From assembly GCA_033961575.1 (NCBI GenBank), contig CM066734.1:80560501-80624500 (forward strand): a stretch of DNA of 64,000 nt, read 5' to 3'. The position numbers and the translations under genes are program-made. The stretch comes from Aselliscus stoliczkanus. Taxonomy: Eukaryota > Chordata > Mammalia > Chiroptera > Hipposideridae. The notes below the pieces were generated by a model. That model saw only the letters and a program-made list of their open reading frames with translations, ran no database searches and was not told the origin of the DNA. Positions 46,571-59,375 of this stretch are shown here, piece after piece. Position 1 is the first letter of the stretch, and every line of letters begins with the position of its first letter.

Positions 46571-49500
46571 TCACCAAACAAGAAAATGAACAGAGGTGAG
46601 ACTTGTACCATACATACATTGGTAAAAGCACTATGAAAAAACATTCAGACCATCCATTTTAAGGCAAGACTGCTTAGCCTCTATTCCATGCACATATTTT
46701 ATTCATCACTAATATACTTGTCTGTTTCTGCTGACCCTGCCTGCCAAGGAGCACCCTTGTGGCTTTCGTATCTTGCAGGCCTTACCATACAGCACAGTTG
46801 GCTTGTACTTCAAAGTGGCTGACAGAAGCCGTGCTGCCCTGCTACTAGCCAAGACTGATTGCATGATTCAGAAAACACTTATTTTAAAGGTGAACACCTG
46901 CACTGCTTATCTTGAAGGAGAAGTTTCAATTACTTTGTCTCTGGGACTCTTGGGGAGGGAGAGGCTATTGTTTATTCATGTGACAAAAGTAAAAATTCTA
47001 TCCAGAGCACAGTTGTTATACACACTACTAGATGAGACTAGGGCAGAAGCCGTAGTGGAGATCTGTCACATCCATTCTGATGTATACAACTATTACTAAC
47101 ACTTCATTTAATTAAAACAAACTCATGCAAAATTCTAAACCAGATGTGATACCATGCTAAGTGCACAAATGGACTGTCTGTAAAAAGCCAGGATATGTGG
47201 TCATTTAACTCTATATAATTTTCCCCAGAAATCTCAGCTGGAAGGGTTTCTATTTTGCTATAGCTTTGTTCACGTATTAAAGTTTTAAAATTCAGATGCT
47301 TTTGGTTTCTTTTATTTAAAACTATAAATGCCAAATTGAGACTGAGCAAGACTTTGGCAAGTGATCTCATCCATTGTTCTAATTTAACCAAAGAAGACAC
47401 ACAAACCAAGGCAGGGTAAGTGACATGGAGAAGTTTACAAGGATCACTTATGTCAGAGCCAGAATTCCAGCCTAAAAGAGCCCAGGCTTGCTCTTTTATT
47501 TCATTACCCTGATAGTTTAAGCTGAGGTCCTATTGGTGCTTTGTTTCAGAGCAGCCTAAATGGCATTTTACAGAAATAAAGGCATTTATGGAATGATTTT
47601 TAAACACTTTTTTGAAACATTTAATTTGTGCTTTTACAAAACTAATAGGCTGAATAGGAAAAGAAAAAAGAACATGGATGCGAATGGCGACTGCAGAATA
47701 ACAACTGTCCTAATTGTTTTATAAGATGTTTCTTTAAGGCAATTTGTTAGGGTTTAATAGAATGGTATGTTGTAGCAGTCAGATAACAGTTTCTCCAAAG
47801 TCATTTAACAGGGGAGATATTTTTACTGAATGCCATTTAAGTACTTTGTAACAAATATTAGGTAGTTGTAGAAACACCATCTTAGAAGTGAGAAATACTT
47901 AAATTTTATCCGTGATGTTCTGTGTCAAAGTATTATTGGTTAGTACTGTGAAAGAGTAAAAGGTAAATAAACGTCAGCATGATCACTAAAGGTTGAAAGT
48001 CTAAATAAAGCAATGTTGAGCACTGGAAAGTTTCTACCTGGTAGAAAAGCGTGGTAAAGGCAGCCACAGTAGACACAGCCTGGGTTACTACAAAAAGGCC
48101 TTCTATCAATATTGGGGTATCTCTAGCTTTGCTTAGTTTTGCCATTTGGGCCGTTGCTGAGATTGTGTGGTTCTGCCTCATTGAGGCCAACAAACTGTGT
48201 CTAACAGAGATTTTTGATTAAACCAACTTTACTTAGTATATAATGGAAGTAATACTTGTATGTTTCATACAAACTACAATTTACCTTAATACCTACAACA
48301 TGAGAATTTATACATGAGAACTTTATTTCAAGGATAACAACTAGTTATATTATAAATATGCAATAAAGCATCTGGGTTTATGTGACAGGGAAGAGGATTA
48401 CAAAATCATTTATATCTGTTCCCTGCATAGGTTTGGTCAATATATATTGTCTTATTTTTATATATTAATGGTAATACCAACATACACATAGATTTTTAAG
48501 CCCTGCTAATTTTCCAGAAATTGCAAGAAATATTGATTTCATTCACCCAACCATGCTAGTCAATATACTGTTTTAAAGAAAATATTGCACAGAAGATAAT
48601 TTCATTTCTTTTGAATGCAAATAACCAATAATGTAAAATTTTATTATTCAGTTATAGTAGTAAATTCTCAGAGTAAATCAGCCAAAGAAAATTGGAATTT
48701 AAGAGTAATTATAAGGCATGTAAACCTACAATAGTTTATAATATAGGAAAAATGTGTGAAACATTTGGATTACTTCTGCAAATTAAATATACTTTTATAA
48801 ATGGAACTTGCCTTAAAATTACTAAATAATCTACCCATGTAGAATAAGATAACACATGTTAAAACAAATGAGAAATGGTAAATTATTAAGATAATATTCA
48901 ATTAATACTATAGAGTATATGAGTTATAATATATGAGATATATATATATATCCTACATTCAACAATTCTGGGAGAATATGTGGCAGAACATAAATACTGT
49001 TTTATTAGGCTAACAGAATTCAATTAGTGGCAGGAGAAAATTTTATGTGCAACTAAATCATGACTGTGAGTTTTACGAGTGTTTCAATTAAACTGATATT
49101 TTCAGACATGCCACAAAAATTAATTGTAATATCCAGATATGTATGAAATTTTGATATTTGCAAATTGAAAGAAACACAAGCTGCAGGGAATAAATAAGAA
49201 AGTTGTACATCAAGCTCCAGGGCAGAAATTGTTCCTGTTTATGTATGTGGTTCATCGATCATGAATCAGATGAAAACTTAAGGAAATATATGCTTTTCTC
49301 TTAATGTTACCATGGCTGCTTAAAAACAAACAAACACACAAACAAACACAAAACAGACAAACAAACAAAAGGAATTTTTAAAAATATTTGCATATGCCAT
49401 ATGTTGGAAAAAAAATAACACTACAGTGAAGTCTTACATGATAACAAAGCGATCACGCTCACAGTATAAAAGCCTGTCTCACTCTATCAACACCACACAC

Positions 49501-50540
49501 ACACGCACACACCCCACAGCAAGCTCAGCTCCCCACACATCTCACTGCTTCAAAACTTGTGAGCAGAACCTTTTTTAATTGATTGTTGCACCACCAAGGA
49601 AATAACCAGTCCACTCTGGAAATTATCTTGTCGGCAGAGGCTTTATTGCCCTACAGTTGCAGGAAGGAGTCAATGTGCAGGTAAAACCTGAGAACAGGGG
49701 CTTCAGTTTTCTCCAAACTTTGCCCAGACATTGATTGTCATTAGGATTATTTTGCAATAAAGATAGTTTTTTTAAGTAGTTAAATAAACACAAAAAAATT
49801 TTCAAGCTTTCTGAGTTAGCTAAATTTCTGTAGTTTTTTTTTTCTTTCTCCAAATAAGAATGACATTTCTTCCTGAAGTGACATATGTTGTTGAAGTAAC
49901 TGTTTTGCTTATTGACCTCCCATAAAAGCACTTTCAAAAAAAAGCAATGTTTTTTAAAATTCATATGCTTGTTTTGGGGGAGTCAATCTCCTTTCTCAGT
50001 AATTTTACTTCTCATATATTTTTAAATTTTCATTGCTATAATTAGCAAATGATAACTACACATCTGCCAGTAACTGTATAATTAGGGTAGTCATATATAT
50101 GGGGTCAGAAGCCTCCTTTATCATAAATATAGATGATTTTTCTCAACTTTTCACAAAGTTCTTCCCTTTTCTATTAATTTCCTACTGTTATTTAACTAAC
50201 TAGCTGAGCTTTGCATCACTCTCTCATTCTCTATTGAGTCTAATTTAATTCCAAAAATCTTAAAGATTCTCGACTTTATTAGTACTAGCAATGTAGTTCT
50301 CAGCAAGCAGAAGGATACCTGTATCTTTCTATGGACAGTTAAAATAAGTTATTGCTGGGAGGCATGTTAATTCTAAGCCCTAAGTATTTGCTCCTGTGAG
50401 TTAAATTTCCCTGGATCCTTTAGGCTACTCAAATCAATATAAAAAAATATGCATATATGTATATATTAACTGCTGTGCATATTTTCTACTTTCAACTATG
50501 ATTTTAAGACCTTATATTTGTCAGATAATATTTTGGTTAA

Positions 50541-50544
<4 letters not shown>
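46571..50544. other. Unique DNA with one MIR scrap
   Basis: About 4 kb. A reverse MIR piece is likely at about 47395-47515 ('cagggtaagtgacatggaga', 'tatgtcagagccagaattccagcc'). A somewhat GC-richer stretch lies at 46730-47100; its 108-codon frame has no known domain. A (CAAA)n-like stretch lies at about 49325-49370. No gene is supported. Confidence 0.4.
47395..47515 (-). repeat. MIR fragment (reverse)
   Basis: The order 'gtaagtgacatgg', 'aggatcacttatgtcagagccagaattccagcc', 'cccaggc' follows the reverse MIR core (aagtgacttgcccaaggtcac, agagccaggattcgaaccc). Confidence 0.5.

Positions 50545-50624
<80 letters not shown>
50545..50624. repeat. (CT)n-(AG)n palindrome
   Basis: 18 CT/TC units (50545-50580) face about 21 GA units (50583-50624) across a 2-base 'ca' centre. 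The two arms are perfect complements over 36 bases, so either strand can fold into a long hairpin. Each arm is also a pure polypurine/polypyrimidine tract. Confidence 0.97.
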
Positions 50625-50627
<3 letters not shown>

Positions 50628-50722
50628 TTAGAGCCAAAAAAATGTTATGTATTTTAAGAAAGGAAAACTATTAAAATTGTAATACTCAATATATACTGAT
50701 AACAAAAGATGAATACAAGTGA

Positions 50723-50727
<5 letters not shown>

Positions 50728-50766
<39 letters not shown>
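50728..50766. repeat. (AT)n microsatellite
   Basis: About 19 uninterrupted AT units. Confidence 0.96.
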
Positions 50767-50770
<4 letters not shown>

Positions 50771-51260
50771 AATGTGGAAAAGATTTGCAAATTCACATGT
50801 TAACAACAAAAGAAATGTGCAAAGTGGTATACTTATAAGTGTCAGAATCTATATTTTTAATGATAAAAATATATCATAAAATGGCAAACAATATATTTGA
50901 TCAGTATTAGAATATAGTCATTTTATTTGTATTTTAAAATTTTAGTCATTGATATAATACAAAAATAAAAGATTTAAGCAATCATTGTATTAGTGTTTAT
51001 TACTAAAGAAAACTTTTAAATAAATCTTTCTTCAACATTTTTTATGTTTATAAATTAGTTTAATTTACAGTAATTAGTTTAATGTGAATTTGTTTAATTT
51101 TTAAAGCATAGAAAATTAGTAAAAATAATCTGCAACCTAGTTTCAACTCTACTACTATCAAAATTGGGAATTTTCTGTCACAAATATGCTTCTCTACAGT
51201 TCTGAGACATAATTATATTTTAATATTATTTTAATTATAAAAATGAATTTAACTAAATTA

Positions 51261-51261
51261 G

Positions 51262-51293
<32 letters not shown>

Positions 51294-51306
51294 ATATATA
51301 TATATA
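51261..51306. repeat. (TA)n(CA)n(TA)n microsatellite
   Basis: A compound repeat: TATATATA, about 10 CA units, then TATATATATATA. Confidence 0.95.
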
Positions 51307-52567
51307 ACCAAACTCTCTTCTCCTTAGATTTACTTTCTGTAATATTTCTTATTCCTCCAAATATTTTATGTATTAATGTGCATAAATACATCAGCATGGA
51401 ATTTTACAATCTTGTATGTATTAATATTCAAATTTTATTTCACTTTATAGGAAAGCTGAAACTATGCGTTTGGAAAATTGAAAGCAGGTTTAAAAATCAA
51501 AACAGAGAAGTGGCAATTACTTTATGTTGAACACCTACATAAGTTGTGGGTAAGTAATAACATCAGTGCCTCTCCAACTAATGTATTTTGTATCCAACGT
51601 ATCCTCAGGCCTGAGCTCTGGCAGTTTCTCTAGGACTTGGCCTCTCTAGAAGATTATCTTGATAAAGTTGATAATGTCACAGCTAATGTCATCAATGCAG
51701 TATAAAATTCTTTACTTTGTGAGTGACTCAGTCAAGTGATGGATATAATTTTAAACAACTTGCTTAAACATATTTTTCACATATGCTTTTAATCATAAAT
51801 TCAGAAATGAACCTTTAACCTAGACTAGACTCTAGGGTATTGTTGAGCCAAAGGCTGATGCTTGAAAATTTTTTTTTCTAAAATTCAAGAGAACCCTCCC
51901 CACACCTGCCTGAACACTTTCAGTTCGGATGTTGGTATGTTTCCAGGGTAAACTAAAGTAGGTTCTAACCTGACCTTCACAAATCTATGCACAAAGATTT
52001 CCAGTGAATCTGAAGAACAGAAAGTCTTTTTTTATTTCCCAATCTGGGCAGTCCTTTCATCTAAGAGGCACTAATAAATGCAGTAAAAACATATATAAAA
52101 ATTTCAGTTTAGTACTTTATCTAGTTGTCCAGAGATAGAATAATGGGTCAATATGACATCAAGCTCAATCAAGCTAAAGATATGAAGACAACTAAAATTT
52201 ATCTAGGATCAGTGAACTTGGTCAATTTTCTGACTTTCTTTTTTTTAAAGGCCACTGTACTTTTTATCCACTTTTCCTGCACTTAGGAAGGTAATGAAAA
52301 TCAATTTTTGTGTAATGCACAATCTAATATTTTGGGCCTATGGTTAAATCACTTTATATCTCTACATGGTGTTGCTATAAGTGGGTTTAAAATGTGATAT
52401 TATTGTATGATTCTGCCTCTAAACTCATATGAGGACCAGGCTATGTAAACTAATCAATAAAATTTAATTCCACTCTCAATATTTCATGGTTCAAAAAGTC
52501 TGATTCTTGATTACAGAGAGTTGATTAAAAGATAGAGAATGGAAACTAGTGAAGGATATCATGAAAA

Positions 52568-52645
52568 TTAAGAAGGGGGAGGAAGAAAAAAAGAGAGAGG
52601 GAGAAACAGAGAGAAGAGAAGGGATTGGGGTGGAGGGAGGAAGTC
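52568..52645. repeat. Polypurine (GA-rich) tract
   Basis: Nearly 80 bases on the plus strand are almost all A and G ('gaagggggaggaag', 'agagagagggag', 'gagagaagagaaggg'). Confidence 0.85.
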
Positions 52646-52799
52646 ACTTCAGAAAAGGAAAGCCTTCATCTGGAGAATGACAACTGCAGGCTCCTACTTG
52701 TTGAACTTATTCAAGAGCAGAAATCATGTACAAAACTCCTTTAATATCAAAGAAGAATGATCAATTTTATTCATGTTTGCAGACAACCTAGTTTTGTTC

Positions 52800-52960
52800 A
52801 TCCTTTCATGAATTTACTCATCATTTGAAAATATTTATTTAGAGTCTTTTACATTTTCAGTTATCTGATAGGCCCTGGGAATATTTTAGGCAAGTAGAAA
52901 TGGACCCTTCTTTCACGGAATTTTACTCCACCAGGATTAGTAATCTAAGATTTGAGTAAT
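52800..52960 (-). repeat. L2 3' end (reverse), diverged
   Basis: 'catcctttcatgaatttactcatcatttgaaaatatttatttagagtc', 'ggccctgggaatatt' and 'tggacccttctttcacggaattttactcc' follow the reverse L2 order. Confidence 0.6.
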
Positions 52961-53789
52961 CCAAAAATAACAGTCAATATTTAAAGCACATTTTTTTTAT
53001 ATATTATTAAATATTATAAATAAATGCAACTAGGGGGAACTACAAAGTATCTTAAATTTGCAATATCATAAAATCTGAAAGTTCATCTTTAGAATCTAAT
53101 GTATAGATTAACCAAGTTCTTTAGGTACTTAATGCATTGTGTTCTTCCACAGGAATTACTTAGGAAGATAGAAATTAAGAATCATATTTCACTGTGAGTA
53201 AAGATTCCTAAAATGGAGTGTCTCAAACGAAATTAATGATGAATCTATCACAATATGATAAATCTTCAAACAGCTTAGGGCCGATGAAGTCACCAAGATT
53301 CCAATAACACCCCAACCTCCTCTTGCCTTTCTGCTCTGAATTCCTCAGGGAAAATAATGCAATCACATGATGACAGCTGCAAGCATGGCAGCTATATCCT
53401 GGAAGGAGGGAGCAGAAATATGAGTGGCCAATAGTTAATGTTGGTCAGCCATGTTCTTTTTTAAAGTGCTTCCCCAGAAACAACCTCATATCACAATTCA
53501 TTGGTGAAGACAATGTCAAATAAAAAGCTTAACTGCCAAGGAGTATAGCAGATGTATTTCATTTTTTGAGCTCAGTAGATAGACTTCTTCCCCCAAATCT
53601 GATTTCTCTTAGCAACAAGTGCATAATAAGTAATGGGTGAGGAGTGAACAGCTTCTGCACCACAGAGGAACACATTTTATACAGTTGCACCTTAGTGTTG
53701 ATGGCTGGATGAGACTAAGGAAATCATTTAGTGAAATATGAGAACCTAAAAATGTATTTTCCTCCTAGTTTGGCTGGGACTTTGTGGGG

Positions 53790-53833
<44 letters not shown>

Positions 53834-54710
53834 GCGCACATGCACACACACAGGCTTGCTGATGTATCCATTCATTATGCAGTATACAGTTACCTCTGTC
53901 CTAAGGAGTCTGTAAAAGAGCTAGAGTAATACAATATGTGTTCTATTAATATCTTGATAACAGAAAGCAAAGGGAGTAAAATACTTCCAAACCAAGAGTA
54001 TTTATGGCTTTAAGCTATTCTTAGTTTTACTACCAGATCAAGTGTCAAGGAACAAAATGAGAAAGAGGTAAGAGGATGAAAAAAATATAGTGTGATTATT
54101 GCCTGACATTATGGGAAATGATGAGGGTTCACTGTAGCTAATGCTTTGGACATCTTTACTGAGCAACAGATTACTCATAAATAATCCACATGTAGTGTAA
54201 TATTAGTTACCATCATTTTAGTTAAAAGATGCTAAAGGCTTATTAGATAACAGTCTGTTTCTCAGCTTTTGCAGGCTGGGGTCCCCAGAGACAACACATG
54301 TAACACTTGATCTCAGCCAAATGACCAAGAGGAAACAGTAATGATACATTAGAAAATATGTTATAGGTCTATGGTACTTAATTACAAGGAGATAGAATAA
54401 CAAAAAACCTTAAATATGTTCAACTGAAATTTACTTTAACATCTGTTGGAAAATAAATAGCACTAAGCTTATACTTCATATTTATACTTTTTTTCTTGTG
54501 TTCTTCAGTGACTTTATTTTTTTACTGTATAATTCAATAAACAAGATCTCATTTCTCTCACATTATATTATTTTAAAGGGCAAACCTAGATGTTTCCAGT
54601 AAAATATGTTATCATTAATCTAATTTTTAAAGAACTACAATTTTCAAAAAGTTCATGGACAGCAAAATGAGTTTTTTTATTTTCTTTCTAGAAACAAAGG
54701 TTCATGAATT
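52961..54710. other. Unique sequence, no gene recognised
   Basis: Contains the CA microsatellite at 53791-53851. I see no named repeat or exon. 53270-53500 is a little GC-richer but unrecognised. Confidence 0.4.
53791..53851. repeat. (CA)n microsatellite
   Basis: About 20 clean CA units followed by imperfect TGTGCGCACATGCACACACACA. Confidence 0.96.
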
Positions 54711-54726
54711 TCAAAAATACAGGTGG

Positions 54727-54839
54727 CAGGGCTGGCCGAGTGGTGCGATGGTTAAGTGCTGGCTTGGGAAGCCAGCAGCCCCGGTTCGGGTCCCACATAC
54801 GAGGGCCAGTGACACTGCCCTCAAAAAAAAAAAAAAAAA
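54727..54839 (+). repeat. tRNA-derived SINE, family A, fresh insertion
   Basis: Full-length, with GGGCTGGCC start, A box region 54741-54751, anticodon-like hairpin, B box ggttcgggtcc (54783-54793), 'gagggccagtgacactgccctc' and a 17-base poly-A. The exact 16-bp duplication tcaaaaatacaggtgg occurs at 54711-54726 and 54850-54865. Ten bases (ctacatagaa) separate the poly-A from the second copy, probably part of the SINE tail. Confidence 0.95.
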
Positions 54840-55329
54840 CTACATAGAATCAAAAATACAGGTGGAAAAATCTTGAGGAGGATGAATTAATTTTTTGAAT
54901 ACAACAAAAGCTGTTTTTAGTCATTAAAACTTGTGTTTTTTAAACCTTCCAGAGTTTTAACTGAGATTTCCAAGTAACTTTTTTCTCATTTATAAAAGTT
55001 GCATACATCCCTTTATTCTGGTGAAGATACTTGTACTATAGAAAATGCTACCCTTGAGTAGGAAGGGAACAGAGATGGCATTCGAGCTGGAGCTGGATTT
55101 CTCAGGAAGAACAGTGTCTTCTCCATCTTCCCCATGCAGTGGGCATTGGCTTTGATTTGACTAACTAGAAGAATGCCTAGCTCCTAAGTATACACTTTTT
55201 CTTTCATTTGTATAATTCCTGTCTAAAGGAGAAAACAATATTATTCCTACTCTCCATACAAGTGTGGCATGCATGTTTAACATTTGGCTTCTGTTGATAA
55301 GCAGTAAAAACAATTGTAATAATAGATTA

Positions 55330-55590
55330 AGGAGCAATATTATGCGATAGATACTGTTCGAGGCCCTTTACATCTATTCACTCACTTAAATCCTTCATCA
55401 AGCCTGTGAGGTAGGTATATTTACTGTATAATTTTTATCACCATGTGACAGATGGGAAACTGAGACACCAAGAGGCTAAGTGACTTATCTTTAGTAACAC
55501 AAGATATGTGATGAAGCTAGATAAGCTCTGAAATCTGGAAATGTGACTACAGAACTTTCTCAGCCAATGTGCAATACTGCCACCTTAAAA
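55330..55590 (-). repeat. MIR SINE (reverse)
   Basis: 'catctattcactcacttaaatccttca', 'tgtgaggtaggtat', 'gacagatgggaaactgagacacca', 'taagtgacttatctttagtaacac' are the ordered reverse MIR core. It is one of the best preserved MIRs here. Confidence 0.85.
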
Positions 55591-55599
55591 ATCCAATCC

Positions 55600-55830
55600 A
55601 GTTCAATTTAGTAAATATTCTGCATAAGTTTTAATGTGCAAAACATTGCTGCAAAGTCTGCTGAGGCTTCAGTAATGCATTAGCGAAAGCAATCCCCATT
55701 GAAACTAACAATAAAAGATGTAAGGAGATGAACAATAATAAGATATAAATGGAGTGATTAGGTAAGGTCCAGTGATAAAGTATTTTGCAGCCATGTTAAA
55801 GAGAAATATCATTAAGGATCAAGAGGTGTA
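55600..55830 (-). repeat. Possible L2 fragment (reverse)
   Basis: 'agtaaatattctgcataagttt' and 'gcattagcgaaagcaatccccattgaaactaacaat' loosely follow the L2 reverse 3' end. Weak match. Confidence 0.4.
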
Positions 55831-55849
55831 TTAAATTTACTAGAGGCAG

Positions 55850-56050
55850 ATTTTAAGTAATGAAATTAGTTCTAGACAAAGACTCATGAGACATGAGCTC
55901 AAACTTCACCTCGGCCATTCATTTCTAATTTCAGGAATACTATTTATCCTCTCTGAATCTCAGTTACTTGTGAGATTTAGAAACTGAATGTATAATACTT
56001 TAGCAGGTATAATATGGATTAAATGTTTAATGCATAAATATTTTATGCTG
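55850..56050 (+). repeat. MIR SINE
   Basis: 'gagctcaaacttcacctcggccattc', 'atactatttatcctctctgaatctcagttacttgtga' and 'gattaaatgtttaatgcataa' follow the sense MIR order. Confidence 0.65.
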
Positions 56051-57811
56051 AGTTTATTAAAATATATTAAAAGTATTATCTTTCAGACCTATTTCATCTA
56101 TTATTTTTTCCCACATTAATGTGTGAGTTAATTATTCACTCCTATTTTATGTATGAAGAAGTTAAATCTGAAAGAAATAATAATAGCAAAGACAGGAAAC
56201 ACATAAATGTTTTTGATGCCAAATTTTAAAATTTATCCACTACCCAGAAAAGTCAGAACAGGCATTGGCTATGCCAGCCTACACTATATTTAAAATAATA
56301 ATAATAATAATTGTACTTTTCTCTAGCTTCATGGAGATAATTTTTCTACATAACCATAATAAATATTTTGGTTATGGAAAAATAAAGATTTTTTTCTTTC
56401 TATATTTCTCAATAAACTATTCATTCATATGACATATAAACCAATTTACTTTCTCCCTCTTTTCAAAATGGTTTATTCATTAAAATACCATGTCTTCATT
56501 TGAAATTATAAAGCCTGGTTCTGCTGTTCCTTTTACAAATACTTCTTTTCATAATTACAGTATAAAAGAAGAACTTGTATGAATTAAAGATCTAAATCTT
56601 GCCTTATGAACAAAATTATAACATCCTATCAATTACAAAAATGTTGGAGTATGGAATGATCACATTAACAGCCACAGTTCATAATTCAGCTGTTTTCTAC
56701 TACTACTGTAAGAAGCAAGTTGATAGACTTGCCATAAACACTGAATTATCGCTGTCCTCACTGGAGAATGTGAGTCTTATAAATCCCAGTATATGAGATT
56801 GGAAAAGCATTGCAAAGAAGCTTGAACAAGTTTATTTTTAACAATTTGAAACATCAGATGTTTTAACAATGATCATTCATATGTCCCTGATTGGAATAGA
56901 TGAGTGATCTTCTTTAATGTGGATTTGACAATCCAATTAGTTCCACAATTATGCCAGTTTATTTGCTTCCAATAACAAATACACATTTGTTTTCTATTTT
57001 ACTTACATGCTCATGCCTCACCATGACTAATAACCCTATAGCTTTTAAACCAAAACAAAAAAAGAGTATATTTGTCCAATTTGATAAGAAATAACACAAA
57101 GTGAATTTCATATTCTTGGTTCCTGGTCTGACAATTGGAAATGTATCTCTTTTATTAGTTAAATTTTAGGCCTTGCTATATAATAAGTAATGGGGTTGGG
57201 GTAGAGGTATGAAGTTTCAAAGGGTCTCAGAACTGGTTTGATTGATTTAATTTGGAGAGAGTCAAGAGTCAGTTGAAAAGAGAAAGAATAAATGTGAAAA
57301 GAAGAAAGGAAGGGGGAGGAAGATAAGAATTGGCATATACTCAGTAGTAGGGGATCAGCAACTATAATGTCATGGGTGTGAATTTGAAGAGAAAAATACA
57401 TACTTTAACAGTATTACTCTGTGTTATGGATGGGAATATCTATTTCAAGCTTTTTAAGAACTATCAGTTAAGATGTATGTCATTTTTCAGTTCACTGAAG
57501 GTATATGTTGGAATGCAAGACAATGAGATAGATTACCTCAACATACTGAGATAAAATGCCATTGTCTATAACTTCTTCCAAAAGGAAAAACAAAAATATT
57601 AAGAAAAGCTTTTAGTAAACAGAAATATAGTATTGTCAAAATGACAAGAAAATATTTACATTAGGACTCAATACTTTGAAGCTTGTAACAAATTTTCTTT
57701 CTTAGAGTCTTTTTCTCCCCTCCTTCTCCATGACGTTGCATTGTACAAATACATTTAATGCTAAATAATTGGTTTTTCATAGATATCTGGGTTTTAATCT
57801 CTTTTCTATTT
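56051..57811. other. Unique AT-rich DNA
   Basis: No gene recognised. A short ATA/AAT repeat lies at 56293-56311 and a purine-rich stretch at about 57275-57325. Confidence 0.4.
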
Positions 57812-58490
57812 TGAAGAAGACCCAGGCACTGTAGTCATACAGCAGCCTTGCCGTCTGCCCCCATGCATCTGTCCTTAACAACAGATCCTCACAGAGACAG
57901 TATTTTTCACTACGTTTATGGCAGTTCCCCATGGGACCCCAAGAAAGAGGGCTGGCTAGTCAAAGATGGGTACAACCCTAGCTGAAGACAGGGAAACCCA
58001 AGCCAGACACAGTCCAGGGAGTACCATGGGAAGAATCATGGAGGTGAAGAATATGGGCAGAAGACCCCTTGTCTACAATGCTAACAGCCTGCCTGAGAAG
58101 TGAAGCCTGAACAAATGGTAACATCTGTCCTCCCTGCATTCTTGCCCTTAGACCTCTTAGCGAGCAGTTTCTGTCTCCCAGGAGATGCACATATACAGGT
58201 GATGGGACTTTCAGTAACGGCAGCCTGCAGGCCATGGGGTGATTTGACTAGAGCTAAGTTCTCCGGAATGATGTATGTGACTTACAGACTGTGGAAAAAT
58301 ACAATGCTACTTCCTTGTGTGTATCCCAATAAAAGCCGCAGTCAAGCTCGATTCGGGGCTCATTGTCCTAGAGGCACTGAGTCCCCTGGCTAGCATTGCT
58401 TTTGAACTATCCTCTGTCTCTTGCCTATCATTTCTGTTTCTTAGTCTCCATCGGTCCTCTCAAAATGCCCAACCCAGTCGTGCTTGACGC
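57812..58490 (+). mobile_element. LTR of an endogenous retrovirus, copy 2 of a pair
   Basis: Same family and orientation as 43280-43975, with shared order from 'tacagcagccttgccgtctgcccccatgcat' to 'tcccctggctagcattgct'. The polyadenylation signal is at 58328-58333. The two copies differ by many substitutions and indels, so they are old or different sub-families. Unrelated L1 and unique DNA lies between them, so they are not the two ends of one provirus. The ends are approximate. Confidence 0.7.
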
Positions 58491-59239
58491 AACAAGGCAC
58501 AATATAATAGGTATGATGTTTCTTTAGTTTATTCAAATTAAATTCTGTCTCTATAGTAGTCCTCTTAACTGCCTTCTCCTTAATATTCAGAGTTCTTGAG
58601 AATCTCTGAGGGTTTAGGAATATTGACTTCTTGGGCCATCCCTCAGGAAAAAAGTGGCCTGGCAATCAATTTTTTTTTTTTTGTGTGTGTATTTTCATAT
58701 TCCTCATACGGATTCCTTTCCCGTATGTAATCCCTTTTCCATCATTTTAGGCATACAACCTACATGCTCTCTTTCCTCAACCCAGGTAAAGCCCATTCAT
58801 AATGGGTTTTGTTTTGCTTTGTTTTGTTTTCATTTTCATAAATTCCAAACCCATTCTACTGATACATATTAAATTAAAAACATATGCTGGTTCACCAGTA
58901 CGCAATAACCTCATTCTTACAACTAAAAAACCCTGGTTATTACATAAGAAACAAGCATAGGAAAATTTTGCAAGGTGAAAAGAAGGAGGAAGACTGCCTA
59001 GAGGCTTCAGGACTTGAGGGAGACATGGCAGTGAGTCTCCTGTTTCATCACTCCATGCCTCCCAGACATGGCACTGCACAAACTGCCAACCTGGAAGCAC
59101 CACATGCACAGACCAAAAGGAGCTCCAAGAAAAGCCTGTTGTCCTGAGCAAAAGGACCAGAACAGAGTGGCCTAGCAACATCTGTTTGTCAATACTTTCC
59201 CTATCCCATCTAAACACAAACAGGAAAAGAAACAACACA
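58491..59239. other. Unique sequence, no gene recognised
   Basis: A 159-codon reverse frame (58777-59256) is the longest open frame here after the L1 ORF2 fragment. I see no domain, and no splice or promoter context, and it overlaps low-complexity tracts (ttttgttttgctttgttttg). It is probably chance. Confidence 0.4.
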
Positions 59240-59360
59240 GTTTTATAAGATGTCACCGCTGGGGGAAACCAGGTAAAGGGTACTCAGGGTCTCTCTATAT
59301 CATTTCTTTAAACTGCATGTGAGTTTCCAACTTTCTCCATATAAAATTTTAATTAAAAAC
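59240..59360 (+). mobile_element. LINE-1 3' end fragment
   Basis: 'caccgctgggggaaaccaggtaaagggtactcagggtctctctat' to 'ctccatataaaattttaattaaaaa' matches the generic L1M 3' terminus (ttgggggaaactgggtgaagggta...). Confidence 0.75.
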
Positions 59361-59375
59361 ATATTCTACATATAT

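Larger units (their letters stand above)
50625..52799. other. AT-rich DNA with microsatellites
   Basis: (AT)n at 50728-50766, TA/CA/TA at 51261-51306, and a polypurine tract at about 52568-52645. No gene seen. Confidence 0.5.

Noticed and set aside
46773..47099. 108-codon forward frame in a GC-richer stretch
   Set aside because: I considered an exon, but I see no family motif or convincing splice sites.
43280..58490. A full provirus bounded by two LTRs
   Set aside because: The LTR-like copies are diverged and the intervening sequence is other repeats and unique DNA, with no gag, pol or env.
58777..59256. 159-codon reverse open frame
   Set aside because: No recognisable domain, and it overlaps low-complexity TTTTG-type DNA. 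No supporting splice or promoter context. Probably a chance frame.
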